In this document: positions 9,852-18,334 of the stretch, one piece after another
Position numbering within the stretch: position 1 is the stretch's first letter
Layout of the letters: the number at the start of each line of letters is the position of its first letter
Source: Nioella ostreopsis
Lineage (GTDB): Bacteria; Pseudomonadota; Alphaproteobacteria; Rhodobacterales; Rhodobacteraceae
DNA: 64,000 nucleotides
Assembly (NCBI RefSeq): GCF_004000255.1
Contig: NZ_RCIQ01000009.1
Span: forward strand, 93,338-157,337
Direction: 5' to 3'
Notes under the pieces: generated by a model
The model's input: the letters and a program-made list of their open reading frames with translations, nothing else
Told to the model about the DNA's origin: nothing
Databases searched by the model: none
Position numbers and translations under genes: made by a program

Positions 9852-10784
9852 TCAGGCCGTCAACAAAACCGCGAGACGATTGCGTAGATGTCCCGGCACC
9901 TGCCTTGCGCTCATCGCGCGGGGATAGGGCAGTTCTTCCATTTCGGGCACGTCACCGTAGAGGGCTTCGAACTCTGCAAAGTTGTCGAAGACCCGGCGCG
10001 AGACATTATCGATAAACGTCTCGGCAGGCGCGCCATTCGCAAGGATGATCTCATGGGCCTCGGTCTCGATGTGATAGACGGTGTAGGTCTCGCCCATCTC
10101 GTCCAAGGGCACCCGTGCGATCGTCGTCCCGTTCACCAAGGCCCCCGCGTGGCAGATCACGCCATCCACCAACATGCCATGGTCGGCAGTGACTGTCAGG
10201 TTCGCATGCGGCAGACCCTCACCCAGAGACCCGGCGGCGAACCGCACCGGCATCAGCCGTTCGGCGGGGCCAAAGCGGGTCGACACGGTCTGACAGCCGA
10301 TCCATTTGACGTGCACCGACCGGCCATCGCTGGTAAGGATAGTGTCACCGATCTGCAAATCTTCCACCACCCGCTCACACTCTGGCGTAGCAATCCGTGA
10401 TCCGGCGGCGAAGCACAGATAGGCGGGTGCCTCAGGCTGGTAGACATTGGAGGTGCCCGGGGCAGAGATCAGGGTCTGGGTTGTTCCGTTCTGAGGCAGT
10501 GCGACGAGATATGCGTTGGTGGTGCTGTAATAAAATACCGGGTAGTCAACGCCCCCGGACTCAATCGTATAGCCTGAGAAAACGAAGATCGGATTTGCAA
10601 AGGTATCAACTCCAACATCCAGAAGCCCGTCTTCGTCATCGTCGGTGATGTTGTGATTGAAATCAGAATCCCCACCGGTCGTTACGCCAGTCCAGGAGAT
10701 TGTGCTGCCAGATGTTCCAAACGTACCGCTAGTCGTAACCCCTTGGAGAACGACGTATCCTTCCGTGCTGTAGTTGACCGCCAT
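9852..10784 (-). CDS. Hint-domain protein 6 of tandem array
   Basis: 310 aa. The N-domain (1-123; MAVNYSTEGYVVLQG) has an acidic loop ITDDDEDGLLDVG, then GYTIESGGVDYPVF and GTSNVYQPEAPAYL, and is homologous to copy 3. Hint begins at Cys124 (CFAAGSRIATPECE). One oddity is KWIGCQTV, with Cys for the otherwise invariant Arg. TADHGMLVDGV and ETEAHEIILANGA are intact. A duplicated fragment of the RND pump gene lies immediately upstream of its promoter region. Confidence 0.85.
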   Translation of the reverse strand: MAVNYSTEGYVVLQGVTTSGTFGTSGSTISWTGVTTGGDSDFNHNITDDDEDGLLDVGVDTFANPIFVFSGYTIESGGVDYPVFYYSTTNAYLVALPQNGTTQTLISAPGTSNVYQPEAPAYLCFAAGSRIATPECERVVEDLQIGDTILTSDGRSVHVKWIGCQTVSTRFGPAERLMPVRFAAGSLGEGLPHANLTVTADHGMLVDGVICHAGALVNGTTIARVPLDEMGETYTVYHIETEAHEIILANGAPAETFIDNVSRRVFDNFAEFEALYGDVPEMEELPYPRAMSARQVPGHLRNRLAVLLTA

Positions 10785-10909
10785 CCCATCGTTCCCTGCT
10801 TTTTTGCCATTGTCCGTCTCAGGGCAAATCCAGTAAAGACATTGGCCCCCAAGTCAACAATGGTGATGGAAGTCGAGGCTTTTCGAGTCTGCAGTATCCA
10901 GCCAATGGC

Positions 10910-11172
10910 TCACACACCTGAAAGACGCCGCCGCAGGACAAGACCACCGGCAACCAGCAACCCAAGCACCCAGATTAGCAGGCTGATAACCGTAGCCCCC
11001 GCCATGAAGCTCAGGAAAGCGCCGCGCGCGCCTTCCATTGGAACAAGGCCCGCCAGCGGCCCCCACACCTGCCCCGTGACCACAAAAGCCCCAAGCGTGG
11101 CGGCAAAGGCCCCGGCAACCGCCAGAACCGCCAGCCCGACCGCCGCCGCCATCACCGGTGCGCGCGTCGCCC
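10910..11172 (-). pseudogene. duplicated 3' fragment of the RND efflux gene
   Basis: On the minus strand this encodes AAVGLAVLAVAGAFAATLG, then TGQVWGPLAGLV and ends RRRLSGV, parallel to the last ~82 residues of the RND pump at 12246-15647. The first 113 bp (11052-11164) match 12388-12500 at about 110 of 113 positions; the remainder is diverged. Homology stops abruptly at about 11165. No upstream RND sequence is present, so it cannot make a pump. An in-frame ATG at 11155 could still yield an 81-aa two-helix peptide. It sits between Hint copies 6 and 7 and marks a tandem-duplication junction. Confidence 0.75.
11052..11164 (-). repeat. 113-bp direct repeat, copy A (in RND fragment)
   Basis: Same orientation and nearly the same sequence as 12388-12500 inside the intact RND gene; only three mismatches were counted. 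Such long direct repeats flanking one Hint gene allow RecA-dependent gain or loss of the intervening segment. Confidence 0.85.
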
Positions 11173-11220
11173 AGTTTGGTGCAGGATGGGTGATTGCACC
11201 CCTCCCTCTCCGTCACGCCA

Positions 11221-12117
11221 TCAGGCGCACCGCGGAGTGTCCAGCGCGTCCAGTATTCGCACTGGCACCTGCCGCGCGCTCATGGCGCGGGGATAGGGCA
11301 GTTCCTCCATCTCGGGCACATCGCCGTAGAGTGCCTCGAACTCGGCATAATTGTCGAAGGTCCGGCGTGAGACATTGTCGATAAACGTCTCGGCTGGGGC
11401 ACCATTGGCGAGGATGATCTCGTGGGCCTCGGTCTCGATATGATAGACCGTATAGCGCTCGCCCATCTCCTCCAGCGGCACCCGTGTGATCGTCGTCCCG
11501 TCCACCAAAGCACCCGCGTGGCAGATCACGCCATCCACCAGCATGCCGTGATCGGCGGTCACTGTCAGGTCGGACTGCGGCAGACCATCGCCCAGAGACC
11601 CGGCGGCAAAGCGCACCGGCATCAGGCGCTCGGCAGGGCCAAAGCGTGTAGAAACCGTCTGTCGACCAATCCATTTGATCGACACCTTCCGGCCATCCAA
11701 TGCCAGCACCTCATCGCCAATCTGCAAGTCCTCAACGGCCCGCGCTCCACCCGGAATCGAGACCAGGCTTCCGGCCAGGAAACAGACCGGGAGATTCGCG
11801 GTGTTCAGCGTGGAGGTGTCGATAAAGGCTGGAAGCGTGACATCCGCCGGGGTCAAGCCAGCGGGCAAGTAAAGGTGGATTTCGGTACCGTCCCCTCCGG
11901 TCACCGGCAGTTCGATCGTACCGCCTGCGCTCAGCGGGATAGTGATACTGCCAAGAAACGGGTAGTTTGAATTGAATGTCAGCTCGCCCAGTTGGAAGGT
12001 GGAATCCGGCCCGGCACCTAGGCTGCGAGGCTGTGGGCCTGACGAGTAGGATTGGGAGTAACTGGTTCCCGAGACAGGATTATAGTTGATCAAATAGTCA
12101 TAATCGTAGGTTTCCAC
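11221..12117 (-). CDS. Hint-domain protein 7 of tandem array
   Basis: 298 aa from a GTG at 12117 (METYDYDYLINYN), chosen because it lines up with the other copies and has GAAGGA upstream; an ATG at 12192 would add 25 residues encoded by AT-rich, non-coding-looking sequence. The N-domain (1-111) carries SAGGTIELPV and LPAGLTPAD, the subtype of copies 2 and 4. Cys112 starts Hint (CFLAGSLVSIPGG), followed by VLALDGRKVSIKWIG and TADHGMLVDG. The 3' end lies about 50 bp from the duplicated RND fragment. First gene of the array in transcription order, next to the RND gene. Confidence 0.8.
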   Translation of the reverse strand: METYDYDYLINYNPVSGTSYSQSYSSGPQPRSLGAGPDSTFQLGELTFNSNYPFLGSITIPLSAGGTIELPVTGGDGTEIHLYLPAGLTPADVTLPAFIDTSTLNTANLPVCFLAGSLVSIPGGARAVEDLQIGDEVLALDGRKVSIKWIGRQTVSTRFGPAERLMPVRFAAGSLGDGLPQSDLTVTADHGMLVDGVICHAGALVDGTTITRVPLEEMGERYTVYHIETEAHEIILANGAPAETFIDNVSRRTFDNYAEFEALYGDVPEMEELPYPRAMSARQVPVRILDALDTPRCA

Positions 12118-12245
12118 GGCCAGCGATTCCTTCGACAAAAAGTTGGAATAACTTAAAAAAACGCTACCGAGGCCTTCACATTCCGTCAACAAGTTCGGCT
12201 CGGCGAGTTGAAATCCCAGGTGCAGGGGAAAGCCTGGAGAAAGGC

Positions 12246-15200
12246 TCAGCCGCGCTCCAGCCGTCGCCGCAGCGCAAGTCCCCCCGCCAGCAGAAGGCTA
12301 GACAGCCACAACGTAAGGCAGATCGCCGCCGCAGCCGCGACAAACCCGAACAGCGCGCCACGGGCGCCTTGCTCTGGCAACAGATCGGCCAGCGGCCCCC
12401 ACACCTGCCCCGTGGCCACAAAAGCCCCAAGCGTCGCGGCAAAGGCCCCGGCAACCGCCAGAACCGCCAGCCCGACCGCCGCCGTCATCACCGGTGCGCG
12501 GGCGGCCGTTCTCAACCCCCGGCGCAGCGCCTGCATCTGCCGCGCCAGGTCCTGTTGCATGGCCAGAATGGACGGCACCACCAGCAGCACGATGAACAAC
12601 CCGAAGCCAAGCCCATAGACCAGCGTGATCACCGTCGGTTTCAGGAACTGCGCATCGGCAGAGCGTTCATAAAGCAGCGGCGCCAGCCCCAGAACCGTCG
12701 TCAGCGTGGTCAGCAAAACGGGCCGCAGACGGTCGGCCACCGCGTCGACAATCGCGGGCACCAGCCCCCGGTCGCGGGCGTAATCGTCCACGGTTGTGAT
12801 CAGCACGATGGAATCGTTGATGATGATACCGGTCATGCCGATCAGCCCGACCACGGTGAACATGCTCAAGGGCACGTCCCACGCAGCATGGCCATAGATT
12901 GTGCCCACCAACCCGAAGGGGATGATCGCCATCACCACAACCGGTCGCGTCCAACTGGCGAAGATCCAGGCCAGCACCAGATAGATCCCGACAAGACACA
13001 GGCCGAAGCCCAGCATCGCGTCATTCAGGAAATCGTTTTCCTGCTCTGCCAGTCCGGCCAGCCGGTAACCGACGCCGTAATCGGCCTCGATCTGCGGCAG
13101 GATCACCTCTCGCAGCTCTTGCATCACCTGTTCGGCGCGGGCCGGGTCGTCCTCTGACAAATCGCCGGTGACCGAGACCAACCGCAGCCCGTTTTCCCGT
13201 TCGATGGTGGAAAAGCCGATCCGCGAGGTGACGGACACCAGATCGGCCAGCGGCACATATTCCCCCGTCGCGGTGCGCAGCAGGGTGCGGTCCAGGAAAT
13301 CGGCGGTCAGCTCATCCTGCGGCAGCTCCACCCGGATCGACGCCGTGCGCACACCAGAGGGGAAGGTCGCGGCCTCCACCCCGTTCAGACGGTTGCGCAG
13401 CACCCTGCCCAAAGACCCGATATCGAAGCCCAGCGCCTGCCCCTGCGGGGTCAGTTCCAGGATCAGTTCCTCGCGGTCATAGGCCAGCGTGTCCTCCAGC
13501 CCCGACACTTCCGGGTAGGCGGCCAGCGCCGTCTGGATCGCCATGGCGGCGGATTTCAGCACCTCGGCCTCGGCCCCGAACAGCTGGATGTCCAGCGCAT
13601 CGCCCCCGGGCCCGCCACGCCAGCCACGGAAGCTGACGGCCTCGGCCAGCGGGTGCTGCTGCACCTCGTCCTGCAGATCGGCCACGAACTGAAAGCTGGA
13701 ATAGGGCCGCAGATCGGCCTCGATCAGTTCGATAGCGATGGAGCCCAGCAGGTCCGCATCCTTGTTGTCGGCAATCGACAGGCCAAACCCGGTGTTCCCG
13801 CCGACCTCTGCCAGCACGAACAAAAGCGGGCTCAGCCCGTATTCCTCTTCGTAGCGGGCGGCAACAGCGGCGGTGGCGCGCTGCATCTCGCGCATCATTT
13901 CCAGGCTGTCGTCGCGGTTGGCCCCTTCCAGCATGGCGAAATTGCCGGAAACCGACGCCTGTTCCGGCGAGTTGAAGAACCGCCAGGTCACATCGCCCCG
14001 CACGAAAACTGCGATCTGGCTGGCCAGGATCAGGATCACCCCCGCCAGCACCGGGTAGCGCGCCCAGATCACCAGCCGCATCAACGGGCGGAAGAGTGTA
14101 TCGCGGAACCAGCCGAAGCCCCGGTTCACCACCCGGCTTGGCCAGTCATACCAGTGCTGCTTGCCGGAATGGGCCAGCGCATGGGCCATGTGATTGGGCA
14201 GGATCAGGAAGCATTCCACAAGGCTCGCGATCAGCACCGCGATGACGGTGAAAGGAATATCGGCGATCAACTCGCCAAACCGGCCCCCGATGGCCACCAG
14301 CCCGGCAAAGGCCAGAACCGTCGTGACAGTCGCCGAAAACACCGGCGCGGCCATGCGGCGAGCGGCGTTCTCAGCCGCCTGAACCGGGGTTTCCCCCAAC
14401 CGCCGCACGCGAAAATCGGCGTGTTCGCCCACCACGATGGCGTCATCCACCACGATGCCCAACGTGATGATTAGCGCAAAAAGCGAGATCATGTTGATCG
14501 TCAGCCCGGCGATATACATCAGCGTGATCGCCGACAGCATCGCCACGGGAATCCCCGCCGCCACCCAGAAGGCCGTGCGGGCGTTGAGAAAGAGGAACAG
14601 CAGCAGAACCACCAGCCCCAGCCCCATCAGCCCGTTATCCATCAGGATGTTCAGACGCCCGGTAATGGCCTCGGCGCGGGTGCGGATCAGCTCGATGGCA
14701 ACGCCTTCCGGCAGGGTCAATTCCATCTCGGCAGCGACCTCTTCCACCGTGCGCTGAATGCCGATGGCATCGCCCCGGTCGGACCGGTCCACGCGGATGG
14801 AGATCGCGGAGTTCTCGCCCACGAAATAGGCGCGTTCCCGGTCGATGCCTTCCTCGGTCACGGTCGCCACATCGCCGATGGTCAGGGCCGATCCGTCATC
14901 GTTATAGCGCAGCACGATCCCCGCGATATCGACCGCCGAGCGCCGCGCCACCCCGGTGCGCACACGGGCATTCGCGCCGGTCACGTCGCCAGCAGGCGAG
15001 GTATCGACCTCCGCTTCGATGGCAGCGGCAATCTCGGCCATGGAGATATCGTTGCGGATCAGTTCGGCCGAGGGCACCTCGACCACGATCTCGGGCGCCG
15101 CCACGCCCCGGATGGTCGTGCGCGTCACCCCCTGATCGAACAGCCGCGCGATGAACTCATCGGCAAAGCGCCCCAGCTGATCGACGCCCACGGGGCCCGA

Positions 15201-15647
15201 GATCACCACATCGGTGACCCGATCACGCCAGACCCCACGCCGGACCACGGGGTCGTCTGCATCCTCGGGCAGCGTGGACACACTGTCCACCGCAACCTGC
15301 ACGTCATCGGCGGCGCGTCCCATGTCCCAGCTTGGCTCGAATTCCAGCCTTATGCTGGCCCGCCCCTCGCGGCTGGTGGCGCTGCTTTCCGTGACACCCT
15401 CGACCGCCAGCAGCACCGGTTCCAGCACCGCGACAATCGCCTGATCCACATCCTCTGCCCCCGCCCCGTCCCAGGCGACAGAGACGCTGACATTATCGAC
15501 CACCACATCAGGGAAGAACTGCGCCCGCATGCGCGGAAACACTGCCAGCCCGACGACAATCAGAACCACCAGCAGAAGGTTCGCCGCCGTCGCGTGGCGC
15601 GTGAAGTAGGAGAGGATCCCCCCGGCGCTGTCGGGCAGCTGTCTCAT
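12246..15647 (-). CDS. RND efflux transporter permease subunit
   Basis: Proton-driven inner-membrane exporter of the AcrB/MMPL superfamily that works with the upstream membrane-fusion protein and an outer-membrane channel not seen here. It is 1133 aa against about 1030-1050 for typical family members. The N-terminal helix is LLLVVLIVVGLAVFP, followed by a first periplasmic loop, NARTAFWVAAGIPVAM, the motif GIVVDDAIVVGE around 400, the second loop, then GLIGMTGIIINDSIVL and GLAPLLYERSADAQF. After the usual last helix there is an extra C-terminal segment of about 80 aa with two more hydrophobic stretches. Its start overlaps the MFP stop (ATGA). The substrate cannot be inferred. Confidence 0.9.
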   Translation of the reverse strand: MRQLPDSAGGILSYFTRHATAANLLLVVLIVVGLAVFPRMRAQFFPDVVVDNVSVSVAWDGAGAEDVDQAIVAVLEPVLLAVEGVTESSATSREGRASIRLEFEPSWDMGRAADDVQVAVDSVSTLPEDADDPVVRRGVWRDRVTDVVISGPVGVDQLGRFADEFIARLFDQGVTRTTIRGVAAPEIVVEVPSAELIRNDISMAEIAAAIEAEVDTSPAGDVTGANARVRTGVARRSAVDIAGIVLRYNDDGSALTIGDVATVTEEGIDRERAYFVGENSAISIRVDRSDRGDAIGIQRTVEEVAAEMELTLPEGVAIELIRTRAEAITGRLNILMDNGLMGLGLVVLLLFLFLNARTAFWVAAGIPVAMLSAITLMYIAGLTINMISLFALIITLGIVVDDAIVVGEHADFRVRRLGETPVQAAENAARRMAAPVFSATVTTVLAFAGLVAIGGRFGELIADIPFTVIAVLIASLVECFLILPNHMAHALAHSGKQHWYDWPSRVVNRGFGWFRDTLFRPLMRLVIWARYPVLAGVILILASQIAVFVRGDVTWRFFNSPEQASVSGNFAMLEGANRDDSLEMMREMQRATAAVAARYEEEYGLSPLLFVLAEVGGNTGFGLSIADNKDADLLGSIAIELIEADLRPYSSFQFVADLQDEVQQHPLAEAVSFRGWRGGPGGDALDIQLFGAEAEVLKSAAMAIQTALAAYPEVSGLEDTLAYDREELILELTPQGQALGFDIGSLGRVLRNRLNGVEAATFPSGVRTASIRVELPQDELTADFLDRTLLRTATGEYVPLADLVSVTSRIGFSTIERENGLRLVSVTGDLSEDDPARAEQVMQELREVILPQIEADYGVGYRLAGLAEQENDFLNDAMLGFGLCLVGIYLVLAWIFASWTRPVVVMAIIPFGLVGTIYGHAAWDVPLSMFTVVGLIGMTGIIINDSIVLITTVDDYARDRGLVPAIVDAVADRLRPVLLTTLTTVLGLAPLLYERSADAQFLKPTVITLVYGLGFGLFIVLLVVPSILAMQQDLARQMQALRRGLRTAARAPVMTAAVGLAVLAVAGAFAATLGAFVATGQVWGPLADLLPEQGARGALFGFVAAAAAICLTLWLSSLLLAGGLALRRRLERG
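12388..12500 (-). repeat. 113-bp direct repeat, copy B (inside RND gene)
   Basis: Partner of 11052-11164, encoding the first part of the C-terminal extension of the RND pump. The two copies differ at about three positions, whereas flanking sequence is diverged, pointing to recent duplication or gene conversion limited to this block. Confidence 0.85.
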
Positions 15648-17110
15648 CCGCCCATCCGGCTTTCAAGACGGTTGACCATGCGCAGCGGCACCTCATCCTC
15701 TCGCAACTGGCGCAGCATGCGTTCCTTGACATCGGCGGGGATAAACCCGTTGCCCTCCACGAAGGCAATCAGCCGCGCCCGGCGTTCAGGGTCGAGCGCG
15801 ATGGTGTCAGGTTCCGCCGGGGCCTCTGCCCCCTCCACCGCCGGGCGCAGCGGGTTCACACGAATACCAGCCCCCAGCGCGGGCGAGCGGGCGCTGACCA
15901 CCTCGGCCCCTTCCAGCTGCGGCGGCGCGCGGATGATCACGTTGTCGCCCTGACGGCGCAGCAGACTCACCTGCACCTCTTCAAGGCGATCTTCCTCACC
16001 CAGGACCAGCACCCGCGATTCCGCATCCAGCGCGGTGGCGGGCAGGATGGCGACCTGTTGCAACTCGGGCTCCTGCAACCGCACGGTCACGAAATCCCCG
16101 GCCCGAAAGCCACGCGTTTCCAGCATCTCGGCAAAGAGCAACCGGCCCGACTGCCCCTCCTCCACCGCACCGCTTTCGCGGGTCAGGCGGGCGGGGGCGG
16201 TGATATCCACCCCCAGCACATCCAGCACCACCGTCACATCGGCTTGCGGCAAGCGGCCCGCCTCGTCCAGCAGCCGCGCATATTGCGCGGTCGAGACGCG
16301 GAACGACACCTCCAGCGCCTGCGCGTCGATCAGCGTTGCCACCTGTTCATTGCGATTGACCAGCCCGCCCTGAACGACGGTCACATCGGCCAGCACGCCC
16401 GCGAACTCCGCGCGCAGCTCGGTTTCCGCCAGCACCCGCTCGGCCTCGGCCAAGGCGATCCGGCGGCGATCCAGCGCGGTGCCCGCCTGATCCAGCTGCG
16501 CCTCGGCCTGCGCCAGAGCCTGCCTGCGCGACAGCACCGCCTGATGGGCGCTGGCCGCAGCCAGTTCCGCCGTTTCCACCGTCGCCGCCGACCCGACGCC
16601 GCGTTCCAGCAGGTCCTGCTGGCGCACCAGGGCCCGGTCGCGCAGCTCCGCCTGCGCGCGCGCGGCCTCCACATCCTCACGGGCCAGTTCCACGGCAGCT
16701 TCAGCCTCGGCCAGCGTGTTCTCCGCCTCTCGCAAATCCGTCGCGGTCACATCAAGCGCCGATTGCGCCTCTGCCGGGTCGATGCGCAGCAACAGCGCGC
16801 CCTCGGCCACCTCGCCGCCGTTCTCGAACCCGTCGGCCAGTTCCAGCACCGTACCCGCTGCCGGGGCGCGCAATTCCAGCGTGCGGCGGCTGTTGATCTC
16901 TCCGAAGGCGGTCAGAACCGGCGTTGCGTCCTGCAAGGTCAAAGTCACGACCTCGGCCGAAAACACCCTCTCGCGCGCGATCGAGGGGCGGCCTTCCTCG
17001 GCCCAGCGCGCCTGCAACGACGCATAGATCGTGGACCCCGCCCAGACCAGAAGCCCGAGCGTGAGCGAAATGAGGAAAAGCCCCGCAAGGGAGCGGCGAA
17101 AAAAGCGCAT
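15644..17110 (-). CDS. HlyD-family membrane fusion protein of RND efflux system
   Basis: 488-aa periplasmic adaptor linking the RND pump to an outer-membrane channel. An N-terminal membrane anchor (about 10-30) precedes a split lipoyl-like region (FGEINSRRTLELRAPAAG) and a long alpha-helical hairpin rich in Ala, Glu and Arg (about 115-245). Beta-barrel and membrane-proximal parts follow (GDFVTVRLQEPELQQVAILP). First gene of a two-gene unit; its last codon overlaps the RND start by 4 bp. A candidate promoter with an overlapping palindrome lies 30-60 bp upstream. Confidence 0.88.
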   Translation of the reverse strand: MRFFRRSLAGLFLISLTLGLLVWAGSTIYASLQARWAEEGRPSIARERVFSAEVVTLTLQDATPVLTAFGEINSRRTLELRAPAAGTVLELADGFENGGEVAEGALLLRIDPAEAQSALDVTATDLREAENTLAEAEAAVELAREDVEAARAQAELRDRALVRQQDLLERGVGSAATVETAELAAASAHQAVLSRRQALAQAEAQLDQAGTALDRRRIALAEAERVLAETELRAEFAGVLADVTVVQGGLVNRNEQVATLIDAQALEVSFRVSTAQYARLLDEAGRLPQADVTVVLDVLGVDITAPARLTRESGAVEEGQSGRLLFAEMLETRGFRAGDFVTVRLQEPELQQVAILPATALDAESRVLVLGEEDRLEEVQVSLLRRQGDNVIIRAPPQLEGAEVVSARSPALGAGIRVNPLRPAVEGAEAPAEPDTIALDPERRARLIAFVEGNGFIPADVKERMLRQLREDEVPLRMVNRLESRMGG

Positions 17111-17135
17111 GGGCCGTGGCCTTATGGACGTCCTG

Positions 17136-17170
17136 TCTAGCTAGATAGAGCGGCGGCGCAAAACCGCCAA
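17136..17170 (-). promoter_or_regulatory. candidate sigma-70 promoter and operator of the efflux operon
   Basis: On the minus strand TTGGCG and TATCTA are separated by 17 bp (17170 down to 17142), about 30 bp before the MFP start codon. The perfect 10-bp palindrome TCTAGCTAGA (17136-17145) overlaps the -10 element, where a dimeric repressor could bind. No regulator gene is adjacent. The -10 match is weak. Confidence 0.35.
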
Positions 17171-17195
17171 GTATTAGCTGACACGGGCAAACAGA

Positions 17196-17738
17196 TCATT
17201 TCCGGCGCTTGTGCTCGTCCAGACGCGGAAAAATTTCGACAAAGTTGCAAGGCCGGTGCCGGTAATCGAGCTGCCAGCGCAGTATTTCATCCCAGGCATC
17301 CTTGCAGGCCCCCGACGATCCCGGCAGCGCAAAGAGGTAGGTGCCATTGGCCACGCCCCCCGTCGCCCGGCTTTGCACCGCGCTCGTGCCGATCTTCTGG
17401 TAGGAGACCATGGTAAAGACCGTGGCGAAGGCCTCAATCTCCTTCTCATAGACGTCCCGATGCGCCTCGACCGTCACATCGCGCCCGGTCAGACCAGTGC
17501 CCCCGGTGGTGAGGATCACGTCAATCTCCGGGTCCGCGCACCAGGCGCGCAGCTGATCGGCGATCTCGCCCCGTTCATCGCGCAGGATCCTGCGGTCGGC
17601 CAGCACATGCCCCGCCTCGCGGATGCGCCCTTCCAGTACGTCGCCCGACTTGTCATCGGCCAGACTGCGGGTGTCCGACACGGCCAGCACCGCGATGCGC
17701 ACCGGGATGAAGTCCTTGCTCTCGTCGATACGGCTCAT
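17196..17738 (-). CDS. moaB: molybdenum cofactor biosynthesis protein B
   Basis: MoaB/Mog-family protein, 180 aa, which adenylylates molybdopterin or acts as its paralog in molybdenum cofactor synthesis. Visible motifs are AVSDTR near the N-terminus, ILTTGGTGLTGRDVT in the pterin-binding loop and LFALPGSSGACKDAW. Last gene of a three-gene unit (uracil-DNA glycosylase, phosphoesterase, moaB) coupled by 4-bp stop-start overlaps. Other cofactor genes (moaE, moaD) are 15 kb away. Confidence 0.93.
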   Translation of the reverse strand: MSRIDESKDFIPVRIAVLAVSDTRSLADDKSGDVLEGRIREAGHVLADRRILRDERGEIADQLRAWCADPEIDVILTTGGTGLTGRDVTVEAHRDVYEKEIEAFATVFTMVSYQKIGTSAVQSRATGGVANGTYLFALPGSSGACKDAWDEILRWQLDYRHRPCNFVEIFPRLDEHKRRK

Positions 17739-18334
17739 GGGTCGATCTCAAACCAGTTGACGCACGGGCCGAGATTCACGACACGCGTCGCGCCGATCCG
17801 GCCTTCCTGCCCCCAACTGTCATGGATATGCCCGCAAAACGCCAGCCGGGGCCGGATGCGTTCTATCGCCGCGCGGATGGCGGTCGAGCCCACCGACTGC
17901 CCCGCCGATGTGCGATCCGCCACACCCTTGGGCGGCGAATGGGTGATCAGGATATGCGCCTTTTCGCAGCCCGCCAGCAGCTCCGCCGCGAAAGCCTCGC
18001 TCAGATCGCAGGACCACGCCCCGAAGGGTGTTCGCGGCACGCCGTAGCCCAGCCCGAACAGGCGCAGCCCGCCGATCTCGCATCCCTCGCCATGCAGCAC
18101 GGTCACGCCCGGCCCTGCCGCCGCGCGCAGCTCATCCACGCTTTCGGCATTGCCTGGCACCGCCACCATCGGCGCCTTAAGCCCCGACAGCAGGTCCATC
18201 GCTTCCGCCAGCCCCTGCCGCATGTTGCAGAAATCCCCCGCACCGATCACCAGATCGGCCTCCGCACTTGCCGCCACCAGATCGGCGGCGCGACTACGGG
18301 CCAAATGCAGGTCGGAAAATGCCAATATCTTCAC
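17735..18334 (-). CDS. metallophosphoesterase (calcineurin-like)
   Basis: 199 aa from GTG at 18334, which overlaps the stop of the upstream glycosylase gene as GTGA. The start is fixed by the metal-binding N-terminus ILAFSDLHL. Further family motifs are GAGDFCN, VPGNAES, ITHSPP and FCGHIHDSWGQ, the five conserved blocks of calcineurin-like phosphoesterases with two metal ions. The substrate is unknown; close relatives are simply annotated as YfcE/MPPED-like phosphodiesterases. Its stop overlaps the moaB start by 4 bp. Confidence 0.88.
   Translation of the reverse strand: MKILAFSDLHLARSRAADLVAASAEADLVIGAGDFCNMRQGLAEAMDLLSGLKAPMVAVPGNAESVDELRAAAGPGVTVLHGEGCEIGGLRLFGLGYGVPRTPFGAWSCDLSEAFAAELLAGCEKAHILITHSPPKGVADRTSAGQSVGSTAIRAAIERIRPRLAFCGHIHDSWGQEGRIGATRVVNLGPCVNWFEIDP

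Noticed and set aside
10910..11155. 81-aa two-helix membrane protein as a genuine gene
   Set aside because: Best explained as the duplicated tail of the RND gene; no own promoter or ribosome site seen.
4322..12117. Diversity-generating retroelement behind the variable N-domains
   Set aside because: No reverse transcriptase, template repeat or accessory gene in the window, and the variation is whole-domain, not point-like.
4322..12117. Polymorphic toxin/immunity array
   Set aside because: No small immunity-like genes between the copies and no recognisable toxin domain at either end; Hint is C-terminal rather than before a toxin tip.
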